Virus record (IMG/VR): IMGVR_UViG_3300001242_000018
Coordinates: 1 to 64,000 of that record
Source: a virus
Length of the DNA stretch: 64,000 nt
Strand: one strand, 5' to 3'
Shown here: positions 37,301-46,080 of the stretch, in pieces
How positions within the stretch are numbered: the stretch's first letter is position 1
Layout: every line of letters starts with the position of its first letter
Notes under the pieces: model-generated
The model's database searches: none
Seen by the model: only the letters and a program-made list of their open reading frames with translations
What the model was told of the DNA's origin: nothing
Made by a program: the position numbers and the translations under genes

Positions 37301-39460
37301 CGATATGTACAAGAATCTATGACAGACGTATCTGGTGTGGAAAAAGATGAGTTACGTAGACAGGCTGGACAAATGAAACAAGAGTATATACAAAGCTTAT
37401 CTCCAGACGATCAAGCTCTCTTGTTAAATCGGCATAAGTTTAATGAGATTCAAAGTGATATTATTAACGACACAAAGCTGAGCCCTCGGCAGCTAAGAAA
37501 AGTCGAGAGTATAGCATCAATACTTGATAGCGATTTATTCCGTGATGTAATAACCCCTAAGATGCAAGAAATCGAGGATACTGTTGGTTCAGGTAAGATT
37601 ACCAGGAATGACGCAGAGGAAATGGTTAGAGATATAAACAATGCTATTAAAGAGAATGTTCCAAAGCGAAAAGTCGAACATCTAAGTAACCTTGGTAACA
37701 TCACCTACAAGGGTAAGAGAGTTGGACAAATGCACCTAGACCTGGCTAACGAAGCTACTATTATGCGAAGTCTTTATAGTTCGGCTGAAATAATCGGGGA
37801 AGAGCTTTTCCCAACACATGCCGAAAACGATGCAAAAGCTAAAGCTATAAACGAGGTATTACTACCATGGATGAAAAGAAATGGTTTTAGTAGCGCCGAA
37901 CGGCTTGAGGATGTAGCAAATTATATAATGCGTAATAAAGATAAGCTAAGTCTCTCGGCAGCCGAGATTACCGATTGGTCGATACCTGTAGGGAAAGGTA
38001 CTCAAGTATATGTCGATTCTGAAATAGCAATTAATAAAGCTTTCAATGAAAGACTTTCATCAATTCATAAGAGACAAATTGATCAAGGTATTGAATTGCA
38101 CGAAGGTCATGATTTAGCCGAGCGGGTCATTAGAAATACCAGAGAGATGACCCAAGCTGAGTACGGTGTTATACCTGGTATGAGATATAACATAGGTACC
38201 CGTGGTGAAGATGTGAATGTTGTTATGCAGAAGATTGGCCGGCCGTTAAACGGTGTCGATGGAATGTCCTTAGAAGAGATACATGAGAATTTCCTACGAC
38301 ATCAAGAGACCGTAGAAGGACTTACTGATGAGTTGCTTGAGACAACACGCGAAATGGATATCGCTAGACAAGAACGCATACCTCACTTTAATGTACGGCA
38401 GGCTGCTAAAAACCGGCGTGAGATCTTTAACAATCTTATAGAAGCTCAAAAGGAAAGAAATCCTTATCTAAATGCTCTATCGACCGTAGCAGACTTAGAC
38501 GCTGGCTTAGATAGTGTAAGCGATTTAACATTAAGAGCTAGAGAAATGTTAGGTCAGGTAAGAGTCGACCAGCCGACTGGGGAAGAGCGAATTACTAAAT
38601 GGGATTACAGCGCAGTACCGGAAGGTTCTAAAGCTTCTGTTAATTATACAGGTTTTAGACTTACAGATATACCGGATGAAGCGCTGACTGATTATATTAA
38701 GTATCAAAATATCGGTGGCCATGAGCGCGAACGAGGAATGGTAGGAAATTATCTACAGCAAAAAGGGTACAAAGCTTATGATGAAGCTGGTCAAGAAATG
38801 AGCAACTGGAATGACTGGCGCCGGCAGCCGCCTCCCGACGCCGGAGATTACACAATACAACGGCCAGAGCAATTAAGCGAGGGTGACGAACAAGTTCGTC
38901 AATTAAACGAAGAGGCTAAACAAGGTAAAGTGACTAGGGCCGATAGTCCTAAAGAACTTGTTGCGGCTATGAATGAAGAGAGTAAAAGAGCTGTACCAGA
39001 GAGCGTACCAACCGATGATAAAGGGTTCTTCAGAACATTATTCGACGAGGCTAAAACTAACGGTAGACTTAAATGGCTAATGGGTTTGGCGGGTGGACTT
39101 GCTGTAGCCGGTTTTAGTTTACGTCAGTTATCTAATCAAAGACCTTTTGAACCGGAAGAGGAAGGTAATACTGAAAGTCGAGATATGTCATCTAATACCG
39201 GCCCCATGATTGATAAGAATACTTATATGGAGCATCCGGATAATACCGGAGGAGCTCAAATTAAGATTAAAACAAAACCAGGCAACATACCGCACGATCA
39301 GATCGGTAATATTGTAAGTGAGACAATAAATAGCGAATTGCCAGGTGTTGATATCAATGTAAATCTAACTGATAATACTTCGAACATTAGTACCGAATAT
39401 GTAAGAAGTATCTTGAACCAATACGTCTCACATGGTTATGTTGTTAATCGAGGTGAATAA
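31367..39460 (+). CDS. 2697-residue virion protein with DnaQ-type exonuclease core and EF-hand loop
   Basis: Start ATG 31367 with AGGGGTGA; an in-frame GTG at 31358 overlaps that SD. Largely helical and charged. About residues 1055-1066 is an EF-hand/dockerin-type calcium loop (DVNDSGSIGRTE). About 1258-1470 is a DnaQ/RNase T-like exonuclease core: motif I is AVVLDFETTGL (Asp 1265, Glu 1267), and motif II GHNVASFD (His 1454, Asp 1460). The gap between them (about 190 residues) is longer than usual, and I cannot place motif III. A hydrophobic stretch lies near 2565-2590 (LMGLAGGLAVAGFSL). It lies between the protease-bearing giant gene and the hub gene, so it is probably a second tape-measure-like or tail-lumen protein ejected with the DNA. 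Exonuclease activity is not established. The 28-base palindrome near its start is listed separately. Confidence 0.65.
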   Translation: MSDIKGNFTIESRRRDLRDKLITKVGEGKYKERTIYNIIAAADFEALVPMTLDRRNRPLPVHFDESVFKAMHERQIDGVRFSDLWAAEMEQYLGEDTQLSKAVQTNLRLANKTIGIDIPKTNEQDSVKSTIPVKEIKSSKPGVTMTEAVSAILNIPEQDAKELLKKTPWQIEEALRETSIDSIIETLDEGEPTHAKVRANILENMIETGHDTNTLANMVHKYQSLNLSEELRKKWLSGIDSVDFTKLASDTRKIEGAGKELYGNIRTEINQIKHYKTKMKDLYVRAKDIGTQIIEVQARIDLLPEEKSAMIIESYADSFDKVAFEVANLQKEAARTIRHIPVTTENGEILRTPIGQAVNAFIESNKDVLPSDTVSLIRKELDNYYGDDKLIYNARNEVPAGIYDIEKPGSLTGFAWGEHSIVKDDPRLTQLERIALQLDTMVNGQPVERIEYENQPGVKETSARRYDDWREKANRDIAEYISEDAKATQMGTNVGQRTQNVIAQQQIEGIAKELNIEAPKIPKTWWTYTGDKDNSVLTPIELAENMEFEDNLKMLLEASRESGDKFGREGSPLENFRRAVTENILVKSGVDQYVPVEGLTEDIINKNLTDWSRYVGKDKYLYRFGGDKLAYKLKEVNGIRGIFVSEAIDPSKTKIEFDIANNFDIKGWVEEFNDKNLSKAVRDKDAFISNLLQSNWSYIEDGKYADNQNIVSQVLAQHTITEGPHGQGILKVVSEVEKLLQGRLGYTYDRNPELYLDATQDLTIAVMQAQETSKSGIASSEEILRHYYQLQADPSAYAMDTSSWIEPGDEFYRSERVWHTGRMATVEIIKEMEKAGIDTSNHRDIVSRLVGVREYITNNAGKEGTVHWGKMGYLNTIRAISKKELEQIAKDYIHGGKMVQDNATRKEFRELSFESIVESYTDQETGQVIGGRTYEEALLQNMAEDYQEKTGRKWNKVKRKEDIENIFKAIRDGKDDYDKAYDSLAQRMDLSSMNAEEVDALISKERNAIVDKRLRQVVISRLDGRKVSKEELTTLVEKERKTDINRQNRILSLMDVNDSGSIGRTEQEMLATEYTAIIKSQNPEMGYLDLLEKTASVTGTHNIQAAFNPTEFIESLLDEEGRNALNREHTGSYVVLQSMAMMNKEDGFNFTVTDEHGRQFVPVFGEDGDLLAQYDDHSKLISRTGRGVTRAEDLGHVRPVAFVRSNIEETSSTVIDSQDKYVKSLGAQYDALVRMRDNSWLKQNPADTFMNLEAVLAGHKAVVLDFETTGLLDHPDLQILEIATMDIEAPDGKPKYGEAESILIKPLQKTLDRMNKITDSIYLQKEIMNNTARVPKVGAYEHIGQFATKARELQVKIENTPLDSVERAESIDALKKLQKVVTTDDVMFMRNIAKFSDPEWARKDVKNLDKTYTVDKLFNDTKRAIQRLDSEGVDLEEGLSILKERLDDKAIVGHNVASFDIPMLTKAIDDLPHDIINREIDKTKNLLEDTTDKDEIKRYQNRIKALDDLLTIQDVGEVKARIDTNAEVVKNDARSFNIREGSTRFNFTKLAEPQINPWYTEGTFNRVAGVLGVTDIQFNNLLNSDNGVEEIRNRLSTVDYDSLKTGLQSTIDSQDTTSYAKGIARRRLKIVNGLSEAGVAPTDMVIDRVPLPPDDIPVRTNEFQKAYNKLHSVNYRLTGSLGSGDSTIIERDRVSLRNSFNELMRIATPPDTSSNNRWVTSASGIPSEWDIVGENEILDNYSKTLTGFADEANYWDDLKSRMQNVDDITEHSKNLPLIDTLPLFRWTKPGSGHSIEKVQEHYGAAMEKEGWVPGTHHIGKEDVQTEGYGLIQMINDYKGSKGQIDNFLEPWQQGDMFAVISQEGTNNIPIGEYEFVKQEGPKVIAKELDTGNVVNIDFDNQAKGQRWFTQNVKEINTPGEFNEQLLLDDVNRAIQKGLNKGIAGIDYLKFQSGDDSVDSWNKAYNRLNQIQGELDTVDRYVQESMTDVSGVEKDELRRQAGQMKQEYIQSLSPDDQALLLNRHKFNEIQSDIINDTKLSPRQLRKVESIASILDSDLFRDVITPKMQEIEDTVGSGKITRNDAEEMVRDINNAIKENVPKRKVEHLSNLGNITYKGKRVGQMHLDLANEATIMRSLYSSAEIIGEELFPTHAENDAKAKAINEVLLPWMKRNGFSSAERLEDVANYIMRNKDKLSLSAAEITDWSIPVGKGTQVYVDSEIAINKAFNERLSSIHKRQIDQGIELHEGHDLAERVIRNTREMTQAEYGVIPGMRYNIGTRGEDVNVVMQKIGRPLNGVDGMSLEEIHENFLRHQETVEGLTDELLETTREMDIARQERIPHFNVRQAAKNRREIFNNLIEAQKERNPYLNALSTVADLDAGLDSVSDLTLRAREMLGQVRVDQPTGEERITKWDYSAVPEGSKASVNYTGFRLTDIPDEALTDYIKYQNIGGHERERGMVGNYLQQKGYKAYDEAGQEMSNWNDWRRQPPPDAGDYTIQRPEQLSEGDEQVRQLNEEAKQGKVTRADSPKELVAAMNEESKRAVPESVPTDDKGFFRTLFDEAKTNGRLKWLMGLAGGLAVAGFSLRQLSNQRPFEPEEEGNTESRDMSSNTGPMIDKNTYMEHPDNTGGAQIKIKTKPGNIPHDQIGNIVSETINSELPGVDINVNLTDNTSNISTEYVRSILNQYVSHGYVVNRGE
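31413..31440 (+). repeat. 28-base perfect palindrome early in 2697-residue gene
   Basis: ACCTTCGTGATAAG followed directly by CTTATCACGAAGGT. As RNA it would fold into a stem of about 12 bp with a tetraloop, 46 bases after the start codon. As DNA it could also bind a dimeric protein. No T-run follows. Confidence 0.6.
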
Positions 39461-39463
39461 ATA

Positions 39464-42400
39464 ATGAGTGGCTATACTATTACTGAAGCATTTTTAAGTC
39501 CTTGTAGGAATAGACCTGGTGATAAAAGAACTCCTCAAGGGATCGTTATCCATAGGACGGGTGTGAATCAACCCGACCCTAATATTATACGAAGAAATAT
39601 GCAAAACGATAATCCTTATCCGGCTAGTTCTCATTACGTTATAGGTTCTAATCAAATACTTTATATTATCCCGGATGATGAGCGGGCTCATCATACCGTA
39701 GGTGGTAATAATTGTATTGGTATTGAAACTTGCGAACCTATTACAGCCGGCTCGTTAGCGAGATTGGTGTGGCTATGTGCTTACTTATGCGATAAATGGA
39801 GATTTCCTAAAACAGAGCAAAGTATTAAACCTCATAGCTACTACGATTCCAATACACGACCACACGATCCATTTAGCTGGAGTCTCTATAAGGCCGGTAA
39901 GGCAGATCCTAATGGAGTGATCGATCCTTTTGCTTTCTATAGAGCTATTAATCAATCTACTTCCGGTGGAGGTACTGCTGTAGTACCTCCACCATCATCG
40001 ACGCCCGTTGGTATATCGACGGATGCCGTTAGCGGTATACAACCATTCAATACGGATTTCATAAAATGGGATGCAATCGATCTATTCGGACTAGATACAG
40101 ATATCGTTCCCGGGTGGCGTAACAGAGCAACACCATTTCATTTGCGTATTGGTGATAGCGTATTCTTTGTTCCACCAACTTCTATTAAAGTTAAAACTGT
40201 TGGAAATGTGTCTACTATGAAATCCATGAGATCTAAAAGTAGTATTAAGACTAAGAGTGGATATACCCAAACAGAGATACGTTTAACTCTGTACTTTGGT
40301 GATATCGAGCAGATTAATGGATTCCCGGTAGCGGGGCCGGCCGGTGAGATTTACAGCATGGATGGATTAAGACCACTTCTGGCACAATTCATGAGAACGC
40401 CAATCATACCTGTAGTTAATGAACGACTTAATGACGTGTTTGGTATATATAATGTATGCCTATCGTCTATAACTGGATATACGGATAAGGACTTCCCCGA
40501 TACATTGTCTGTAGAACTTATTATGCATAAGACAACAGTAATGCCATATATCCAAAGGCATGATGCCGATCTTGACCGTATGATTTGTTATCCATTATTC
40601 CGTTGGTATTATCAGCAAGTACTTCAGCCTACAGCATTGGGACGGGTGAATCAATCATGGTTACAGCCGATTGTTAATTATATGAATGGCTCATTTAAGT
40701 TTTATATTATTGATAGTAGTTTTCTTGAAACTAACGATGTAGTCTCTATTGCGGCCGGCATTGCTATGGTAGAGGTAGATATACCAAATGATGAAGTAAT
40801 AATCAATTCCATGTCTTTAACTACTCATAATTTATTTAGTGCGGTACATTTACAAATGCATACCGATCCGTCTCACCAATACATGGGATCGTTAGATACT
40901 AATATCTTTATTCAGCTAGAGACAGAGAATAGAGATATTGTTAAACAATTTGTTGACTTGCAAAAACTTACAGAAGAATATGCTATCAACTATCGTGATA
41001 AATTAGTTTCAGGCTTTGTAAAGTTAGAGAATGAACTGGTTCAGTTATTCGGAGTAGAGTATGTAATGATTCATGCTATAGAAATTGATACCGTAGAAAA
41101 TGAGCCAGGCATGACACGAATTGCTATAGCTTGTGTCAGTTACGACCCGAGTCAGAAAGATAATGAAGCTGTTGACGGTTTCCTGCCGTTTCATGATAAA
41201 ACCAATCTAGTAGGTAATGTACAAAGCGTACTGTTAAATAGTATGGCAGATGCGCCTACCGAGTACTTACAGACTATGGTTGCTGAAGAGGTTGTAAATA
41301 ACTTAGACCTATACCCGGATCTCGAATTGCCATCGTATAATCAAGTGGCACAAGCTCTGCTCGATATAAACGCGCAGAGAAGGCAACGTAATTTAAAGGA
41401 TCTTGATTTTAATGTGTTTGTCTCTCCGGCATTAAGAGGTAAGAATTATTCAGGCTTTAGAGTCGATCCTGACTTTTATGTTAAATACGATTATTTACAT
41501 CTTGGCGGAATGGTTAATCCAGCTATAGTAAATGGAGGTACAATCAATAGTAGCTATCCTGCAGGTATTGGTATAGATCCTAACGCACCTACACCAGTCT
41601 CGACAACCACCGTTACGACTAATACTACAACTTCAGTTCCGGGAGAACAAAGGACATTCGAGATAACAGCGTATTGCGCTTGTCAAAAGTGTTGTGGCAA
41701 GTCTCCGGGGAGTCCTGGTTACGGTGTTACAGCAAGTGGAGTTATGGTTAAAGAGTGGCATACCATTGCTGTAGATAGGAATGTTATACCAATGGGTAGC
41801 TGGGTATATATTCCTTACTTTAAGAACAAACCTAATGGAGGCTGGTTTAAAGCCGAAGATACCGGCGGGGCCATTAAGGGTAATAGGATAGATGTTTATT
41901 ACAAGAGCCACCAGGAGGCATTAAACTTCGGAAGACAAAGATTGCCTGTCATAATAAGTAAAGAAAAGGGAGCGACTCCTCCCAGCGGAACTGCCGGAAC
42001 TACAATGTCTGTTAATCCTACAGCTAACTCTTCTAAAACAAAAACAGAGTTCATAGCACTGGTTAAGGCTCAAGTAGGTAAACCTTATGTTGTTACTACA
42101 GAGGGGCCTGATACTTTCGATTGCTCTGGTCTTGTACAATGGACATTCGCTCAGTTTGGAGTTAATATAACTCGCCTTACTTATACTCAATGGAAACAGT
42201 GTCAAGAAATAACCAAAGGTGATTTGACTGTAGGTGATTTGATTTATACAAGATGGGGAGATGGCCCAGATCCGGTCAATCCAGACCATGTTGGTATATA
42301 CTTAGGCGATAATACTATTGTTCATGCTAAGGGTAAAGCTTATGGAGTAGTTCAAATTAGTGGTAACAGTCTTGGTGCAGATTCTCGCTACTTTAGATAC

Positions 42401-45400
42401 TTACCGATGGCCGAGGTTTTACAGACAGGAGCAGTAAGTTCGTCCTCGGGTATATATAACTCAACAGATAGTACAGGCCTTAATTGGAAAGATGAAAAAC
42501 TTCCAGATTGGATTTATGCACAAACACCGCCGGTAATGACTAAACCTTACGGAGAGAGAGTTCAAGCTCCGGACATATCTAAGCCCGAAGGTATTGACGA
42601 GTTGGCTAGACAGATGTGCCATGATTGGCTTACTTATTCTTGGGATGGAAGATTCGTTAAAGCATTTCCAACCTTTGCTATGGTGATATTAGACGAAGGT
42701 ATGTGGATAAGTGGTAGAAGAACGTGGACAAACTTTTATACCTACCATTCTGTGTTGAATATAACTACTGTCAAAGATCGAGACAATCCTGTAGACCTTG
42801 CTATTATATCTCTTACGAATATCTATGGTAGCCTAAATGCCAAACTTAGATATAAAGCTAAGGGAGGAGATACCTGGGCTAATAATATCTTTCCTCGGAT
42901 AGATATGTCAATTCTAAAACAAAGAGCCGAAGTGCTAAAGAACATTAGTCTAAAGACCGGTGCTAGGGTGCATCTCAAAATGGGATATGGTTCTGTTGCA
43001 GAATGTTTACCTACAGCTTTTAATGGTGTGATAGCAGACATAGATTCCAGGGAGAATATGACTATTATATGTCAAGGTGATGGTATAGAGCTGGTCGATC
43101 CTATATTAGAGTGGGATGAGAATCAAAGAACCAGTATCTTTAATTTAACCAGTACCCCGTGGACAATGTTTTACATGATACTAGCCCACCGTGGACTCAT
43201 GTTTCACTGGGGTAATAGTATGGTCGTTCAGGAGTTTATTAAAGGATTGAAAAGTACTATCGATCTTGCAGAGACGTTTGCAGACTGGGTTAGTAGTATG
43301 ATAGAAAAAGGAAAACTGGAGAAAGCACCAGAGAAGCTATCAAATGCTATTAAAAGTGTAACAATGGTAAATCCCGCAGGAGAGACTGGAACAGATGAAG
43401 AGCATTTTGATATAGCATGTGTAAATGCCGGTATTTATGCAAGTTATATGACAGTCGATCAAGTCAAACCCGAACAATGGCAAAGGTGTATAGAAATATA
43501 CAAAGAAAGAACTGGTAAATCTATTACAGTCGAACAGGCTAAACAAATGTTCGTTGGTGGCCAGGAAAAGGTAGAAGCCGCTACAGGGGAAATGATGCCA
43601 GAATCCTTAGACGGTTATATCTTTGGAGATGCCAACCCTTATGGTATTGAACACTTCGGTTATGTATATAAGAAAGAAGATGACATATCCTGGGGTGGCG
43701 ACCCGGAAAGAAGTACCGATATAGACAGTGGTAAGAAGATAAGCGCCTATGATACTATGAAGAATATCTATGATAGGAACCCGGCTTTTCCTAACGACCC
43801 TGACCCGGGTGTTAACTGGCTATGTCAGTTATTAGGCTTTATCGGATACGATGAAGATGCCGGCAAGGGCGGTATTCAAATGTATATAGGTGGTAAGAGT
43901 CCCTGGGATATCTTTAGGACAATATCCTTTGCAGAACGGGATAAGATAGTAGCCATTCACCACTACCATTTTAGAAGTACCTTGTTTTACGGGATGCCAC
44001 ATTGGCCGGTAAAATATGCATTAAGACTTAAGAGCGGGGATGGTACCAAGAAGGAAGATTATGAAGAGCTATATAAACCGTTTAGTCAATTCTGGCTTTA
44101 TAATAGTTACTATCATATTATTGATAATGGTATCCGCGCTAGTAATACGGATTTAGTAACTAATTGTGCAGCTATCTATTCTATTGAAGGTAAACCAGTT
44201 ACCAGTAAAGTAGTAAAGGCTGATAAGTATATTAAAAGAGAGCTTCAAAAGACAGAGATCTTTGATAGTACTACTATACAAGATAGCTTTATCCCTAATG
44301 CCATTCCCGCTATGGAAACTATACTACCTTTCCTTGGTTTTGCTACGGGCGAAAGTCGGGCTGTAGAGATGTGCCGCAGCCATTTAAGAGAGAAATTTAG
44401 AGGTATGTATCAGGGAGAACTTTTAATATTAGGACAAGTACCTAAGCAACATGATCAGTTTTATCTCGACGATGCTTATACCAAGATGAATGGTATGGCC
44501 GATATAGGGCGAGTCGTTATTCATATGGGATTTGATACAGGATTTATTACCTCTATTAAACCGGATTTACAGGTAGCTATTGCTGGGAGTGAAAGAAATA
44601 AAGCCCTTTTGGGTATATCGAGACGGGCCTTACAATTTGCTAAATACTCTGCTAACGGATTCTTATTCCTGCTTGCTTCTGGAGCATTTGTAGTCGGCGT
44701 TAAGAATGCGAAGTTAGCCGGTACGGTATGGACTGCTGTCAGAAGTATAAAGAACATAAGGACAGCTATCTCAGGATTAGGAACCATAGCCGGAGGGTTG
44801 GCGTTAACTGCCGGAGCCACCGCAGCTGCTATAGGAAGTATGTTAGGTGGTCTTGTTGTTACCATCTTTGGAGTTTTAGTATTAAATGGTATGTGTGAAC
44901 TATATGATAAATACACTAATCGCTATCAGCAGGAGATTAAGATATACCCATTATGGTATAAAGGGATGCCATATACTGCTGGTATAGACGGTCACCAAAC
45001 GTTAATTCCGGGTTTAAAAGATCCGTTTTATTATCCAGACCCTATTATAAAATGGGAGAATACCGGTGACAATGGTGCCACTTCTAAAGATGGTTCTCAG
45101 CCCGGGACTGGGAACGACGATTTGACAGATATTCTACAAAGACTTGGTTTTGTCTATGACGAATTTACTCCGGCTACAACCGGTCAACTTTCAGTACCTG
45201 GTACTGGTACAAATAGCGAATATAAGCCAAACGATCTTATGGATATATCCAGGGCTCGTTACTTTAGATGGCCTACAATGAGCCGTAAGATTACCGAAAT
45301 TTCAATAGGACGGATGGATAACAACGGTAAAAATTCTCACGTAAAAGGTATCGATATCGCAGGTAATCAAGACGATCCTGTATTCGTTGCTTGCTCTGGT

Positions 45401-45685
45401 ATTGTTAATAAAATAGGTAACGATCCGAGCCCGGGTGGTCTCGGTCAGCATGTTATAGTCTCTCATCCCGGTGGAAGTCAAACAGTATACGGGAATCTTG
45501 GAGAAGTTAAAGTAAGCCATGGTGAAAAACTCGACTGTCGTACTCTTAATAATAGTATCTGTATAATCGGGACTATTGGTACCAGTGCGAAGAAAGCTGA
45601 CGGATGCGACCAGGAAGAGCCACATTTACATTTCGATATTCTTGGTATCCCGGCGGATAAGACAATATTTCATTATTTAGAGTAG
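39464..45685 (+). CDS. Giant baseplate-hub protein with four peptidoglycan-hydrolase domains
   Basis: 2073 residues. In order: an Amidase_2 N-acetylmuramoyl-L-alanine amidase (about 20-140; His 30 in GIVIHRTG, Glu 88 in IGIETCE, His 124 and the H-D pair at 134-135); a hub-like beta region (about 200-700); a 3D domain (about 730-830; ITAYCACQKCC, VDRNVIPMG, DTGGAIKGNRIDVY); an NlpC/P60 endopeptidase (about 860-985; Cys 887 in DCSG, His 942 in DHVGIYLG, His 954); a large hub region with a hydrophobic Ala/Gly-rich stretch near 1726-1815; and a C-terminal M23 metallopeptidase (His 1959, Asp 1964, HLH at 2054-2056). The M23 first motif has one extra residue between His and Gly. Position before the spike genes fits the gp27-like hub plus lysins. 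It would cut the wall during penetration. Confidence 0.85.
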   Translation: MSGYTITEAFLSPCRNRPGDKRTPQGIVIHRTGVNQPDPNIIRRNMQNDNPYPASSHYVIGSNQILYIIPDDERAHHTVGGNNCIGIETCEPITAGSLARLVWLCAYLCDKWRFPKTEQSIKPHSYYDSNTRPHDPFSWSLYKAGKADPNGVIDPFAFYRAINQSTSGGGTAVVPPPSSTPVGISTDAVSGIQPFNTDFIKWDAIDLFGLDTDIVPGWRNRATPFHLRIGDSVFFVPPTSIKVKTVGNVSTMKSMRSKSSIKTKSGYTQTEIRLTLYFGDIEQINGFPVAGPAGEIYSMDGLRPLLAQFMRTPIIPVVNERLNDVFGIYNVCLSSITGYTDKDFPDTLSVELIMHKTTVMPYIQRHDADLDRMICYPLFRWYYQQVLQPTALGRVNQSWLQPIVNYMNGSFKFYIIDSSFLETNDVVSIAAGIAMVEVDIPNDEVIINSMSLTTHNLFSAVHLQMHTDPSHQYMGSLDTNIFIQLETENRDIVKQFVDLQKLTEEYAINYRDKLVSGFVKLENELVQLFGVEYVMIHAIEIDTVENEPGMTRIAIACVSYDPSQKDNEAVDGFLPFHDKTNLVGNVQSVLLNSMADAPTEYLQTMVAEEVVNNLDLYPDLELPSYNQVAQALLDINAQRRQRNLKDLDFNVFVSPALRGKNYSGFRVDPDFYVKYDYLHLGGMVNPAIVNGGTINSSYPAGIGIDPNAPTPVSTTTVTTNTTTSVPGEQRTFEITAYCACQKCCGKSPGSPGYGVTASGVMVKEWHTIAVDRNVIPMGSWVYIPYFKNKPNGGWFKAEDTGGAIKGNRIDVYYKSHQEALNFGRQRLPVIISKEKGATPPSGTAGTTMSVNPTANSSKTKTEFIALVKAQVGKPYVVTTEGPDTFDCSGLVQWTFAQFGVNITRLTYTQWKQCQEITKGDLTVGDLIYTRWGDGPDPVNPDHVGIYLGDNTIVHAKGKAYGVVQISGNSLGADSRYFRYLPMAEVLQTGAVSSSSGIYNSTDSTGLNWKDEKLPDWIYAQTPPVMTKPYGERVQAPDISKPEGIDELARQMCHDWLTYSWDGRFVKAFPTFAMVILDEGMWISGRRTWTNFYTYHSVLNITTVKDRDNPVDLAIISLTNIYGSLNAKLRYKAKGGDTWANNIFPRIDMSILKQRAEVLKNISLKTGARVHLKMGYGSVAECLPTAFNGVIADIDSRENMTIICQGDGIELVDPILEWDENQRTSIFNLTSTPWTMFYMILAHRGLMFHWGNSMVVQEFIKGLKSTIDLAETFADWVSSMIEKGKLEKAPEKLSNAIKSVTMVNPAGETGTDEEHFDIACVNAGIYASYMTVDQVKPEQWQRCIEIYKERTGKSITVEQAKQMFVGGQEKVEAATGEMMPESLDGYIFGDANPYGIEHFGYVYKKEDDISWGGDPERSTDIDSGKKISAYDTMKNIYDRNPAFPNDPDPGVNWLCQLLGFIGYDEDAGKGGIQMYIGGKSPWDIFRTISFAERDKIVAIHHYHFRSTLFYGMPHWPVKYALRLKSGDGTKKEDYEELYKPFSQFWLYNSYYHIIDNGIRASNTDLVTNCAAIYSIEGKPVTSKVVKADKYIKRELQKTEIFDSTTIQDSFIPNAIPAMETILPFLGFATGESRAVEMCRSHLREKFRGMYQGELLILGQVPKQHDQFYLDDAYTKMNGMADIGRVVIHMGFDTGFITSIKPDLQVAIAGSERNKALLGISRRALQFAKYSANGFLFLLASGAFVVGVKNAKLAGTVWTAVRSIKNIRTAISGLGTIAGGLALTAGATAAAIGSMLGGLVVTIFGVLVLNGMCELYDKYTNRYQQEIKIYPLWYKGMPYTAGIDGHQTLIPGLKDPFYYPDPIIKWENTGDNGATSKDGSQPGTGNDDLTDILQRLGFVYDEFTPATTGQLSVPGTGTNSEYKPNDLMDISRARYFRWPTMSRKITEISIGRMDNNGKNSHVKGIDIAGNQDDPVFVACSGIVNKIGNDPSPGGLGQHVIVSHPGGSQTVYGNLGEVKVSHGEKLDCRTLNNSICIIGTIGTSAKKADGCDQEEPHLHFDILGIPADKTIFHYLE

Positions 45686-45693
45686 GTGAAATC

Positions 45694-46080
45694 ATGAATC
45701 TTAATAACGGTATCTTACAGACGATTTACAAAAAGGTAGTAGCGCCGGCTATAGCTAACGTTACTAAAGACGTTAGAGGGACTGTTACAGAATACTATCC
45801 AGAACAAAAGAGATGTAAGGTAAGATTTAGAGACCCTAATAGCCGTGGTATATGTGAATTGGTAGTACCTATACAAATCCAGGGTGGAATTAATCACCCT
45901 GGCCCATTTCCGGGAGAAGATGTACAAATCGTATTCCCGGGCGGTAATTATACCTTCGGTTATATAAGTGGGGTTCTAGATCTTAATTATAGCTCATCTA
46001 CAAGGGGTAGAAGACAAACCCATAGACGGAAGGGTTCTTTTATACCAGATATGATAGGTGAAAGGACTGGTGAGTTGTAA
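45694..46080 (+). CDS. OB-fold baseplate spike protein (gpV/gp5-like)
   Basis: 128 residues, SD GTAGGTGA. The core (VTKDVRGTVTEYYPEQKRCKVRF, ICELVVPIQIQGGINHPGPFPGEDVQIVFPGG, YTFGYISGVLD) is the OB-fold found at the base of contractile-tail spikes. The C-terminal ~35 residues are basic and likely connect to the next protein. It overlaps the next gene by one base (TAATG), so the OB-fold and the beta-helix seem to be split over two coupled genes instead of one. Confidence 0.75.
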   Translation: MNLNNGILQTIYKKVVAPAIANVTKDVRGTVTEYYPEQKRCKVRFRDPNSRGICELVVPIQIQGGINHPGPFPGEDVQIVFPGGNYTFGYISGVLDLNYSSSTRGRRQTHRRKGSFIPDMIGERTGEL

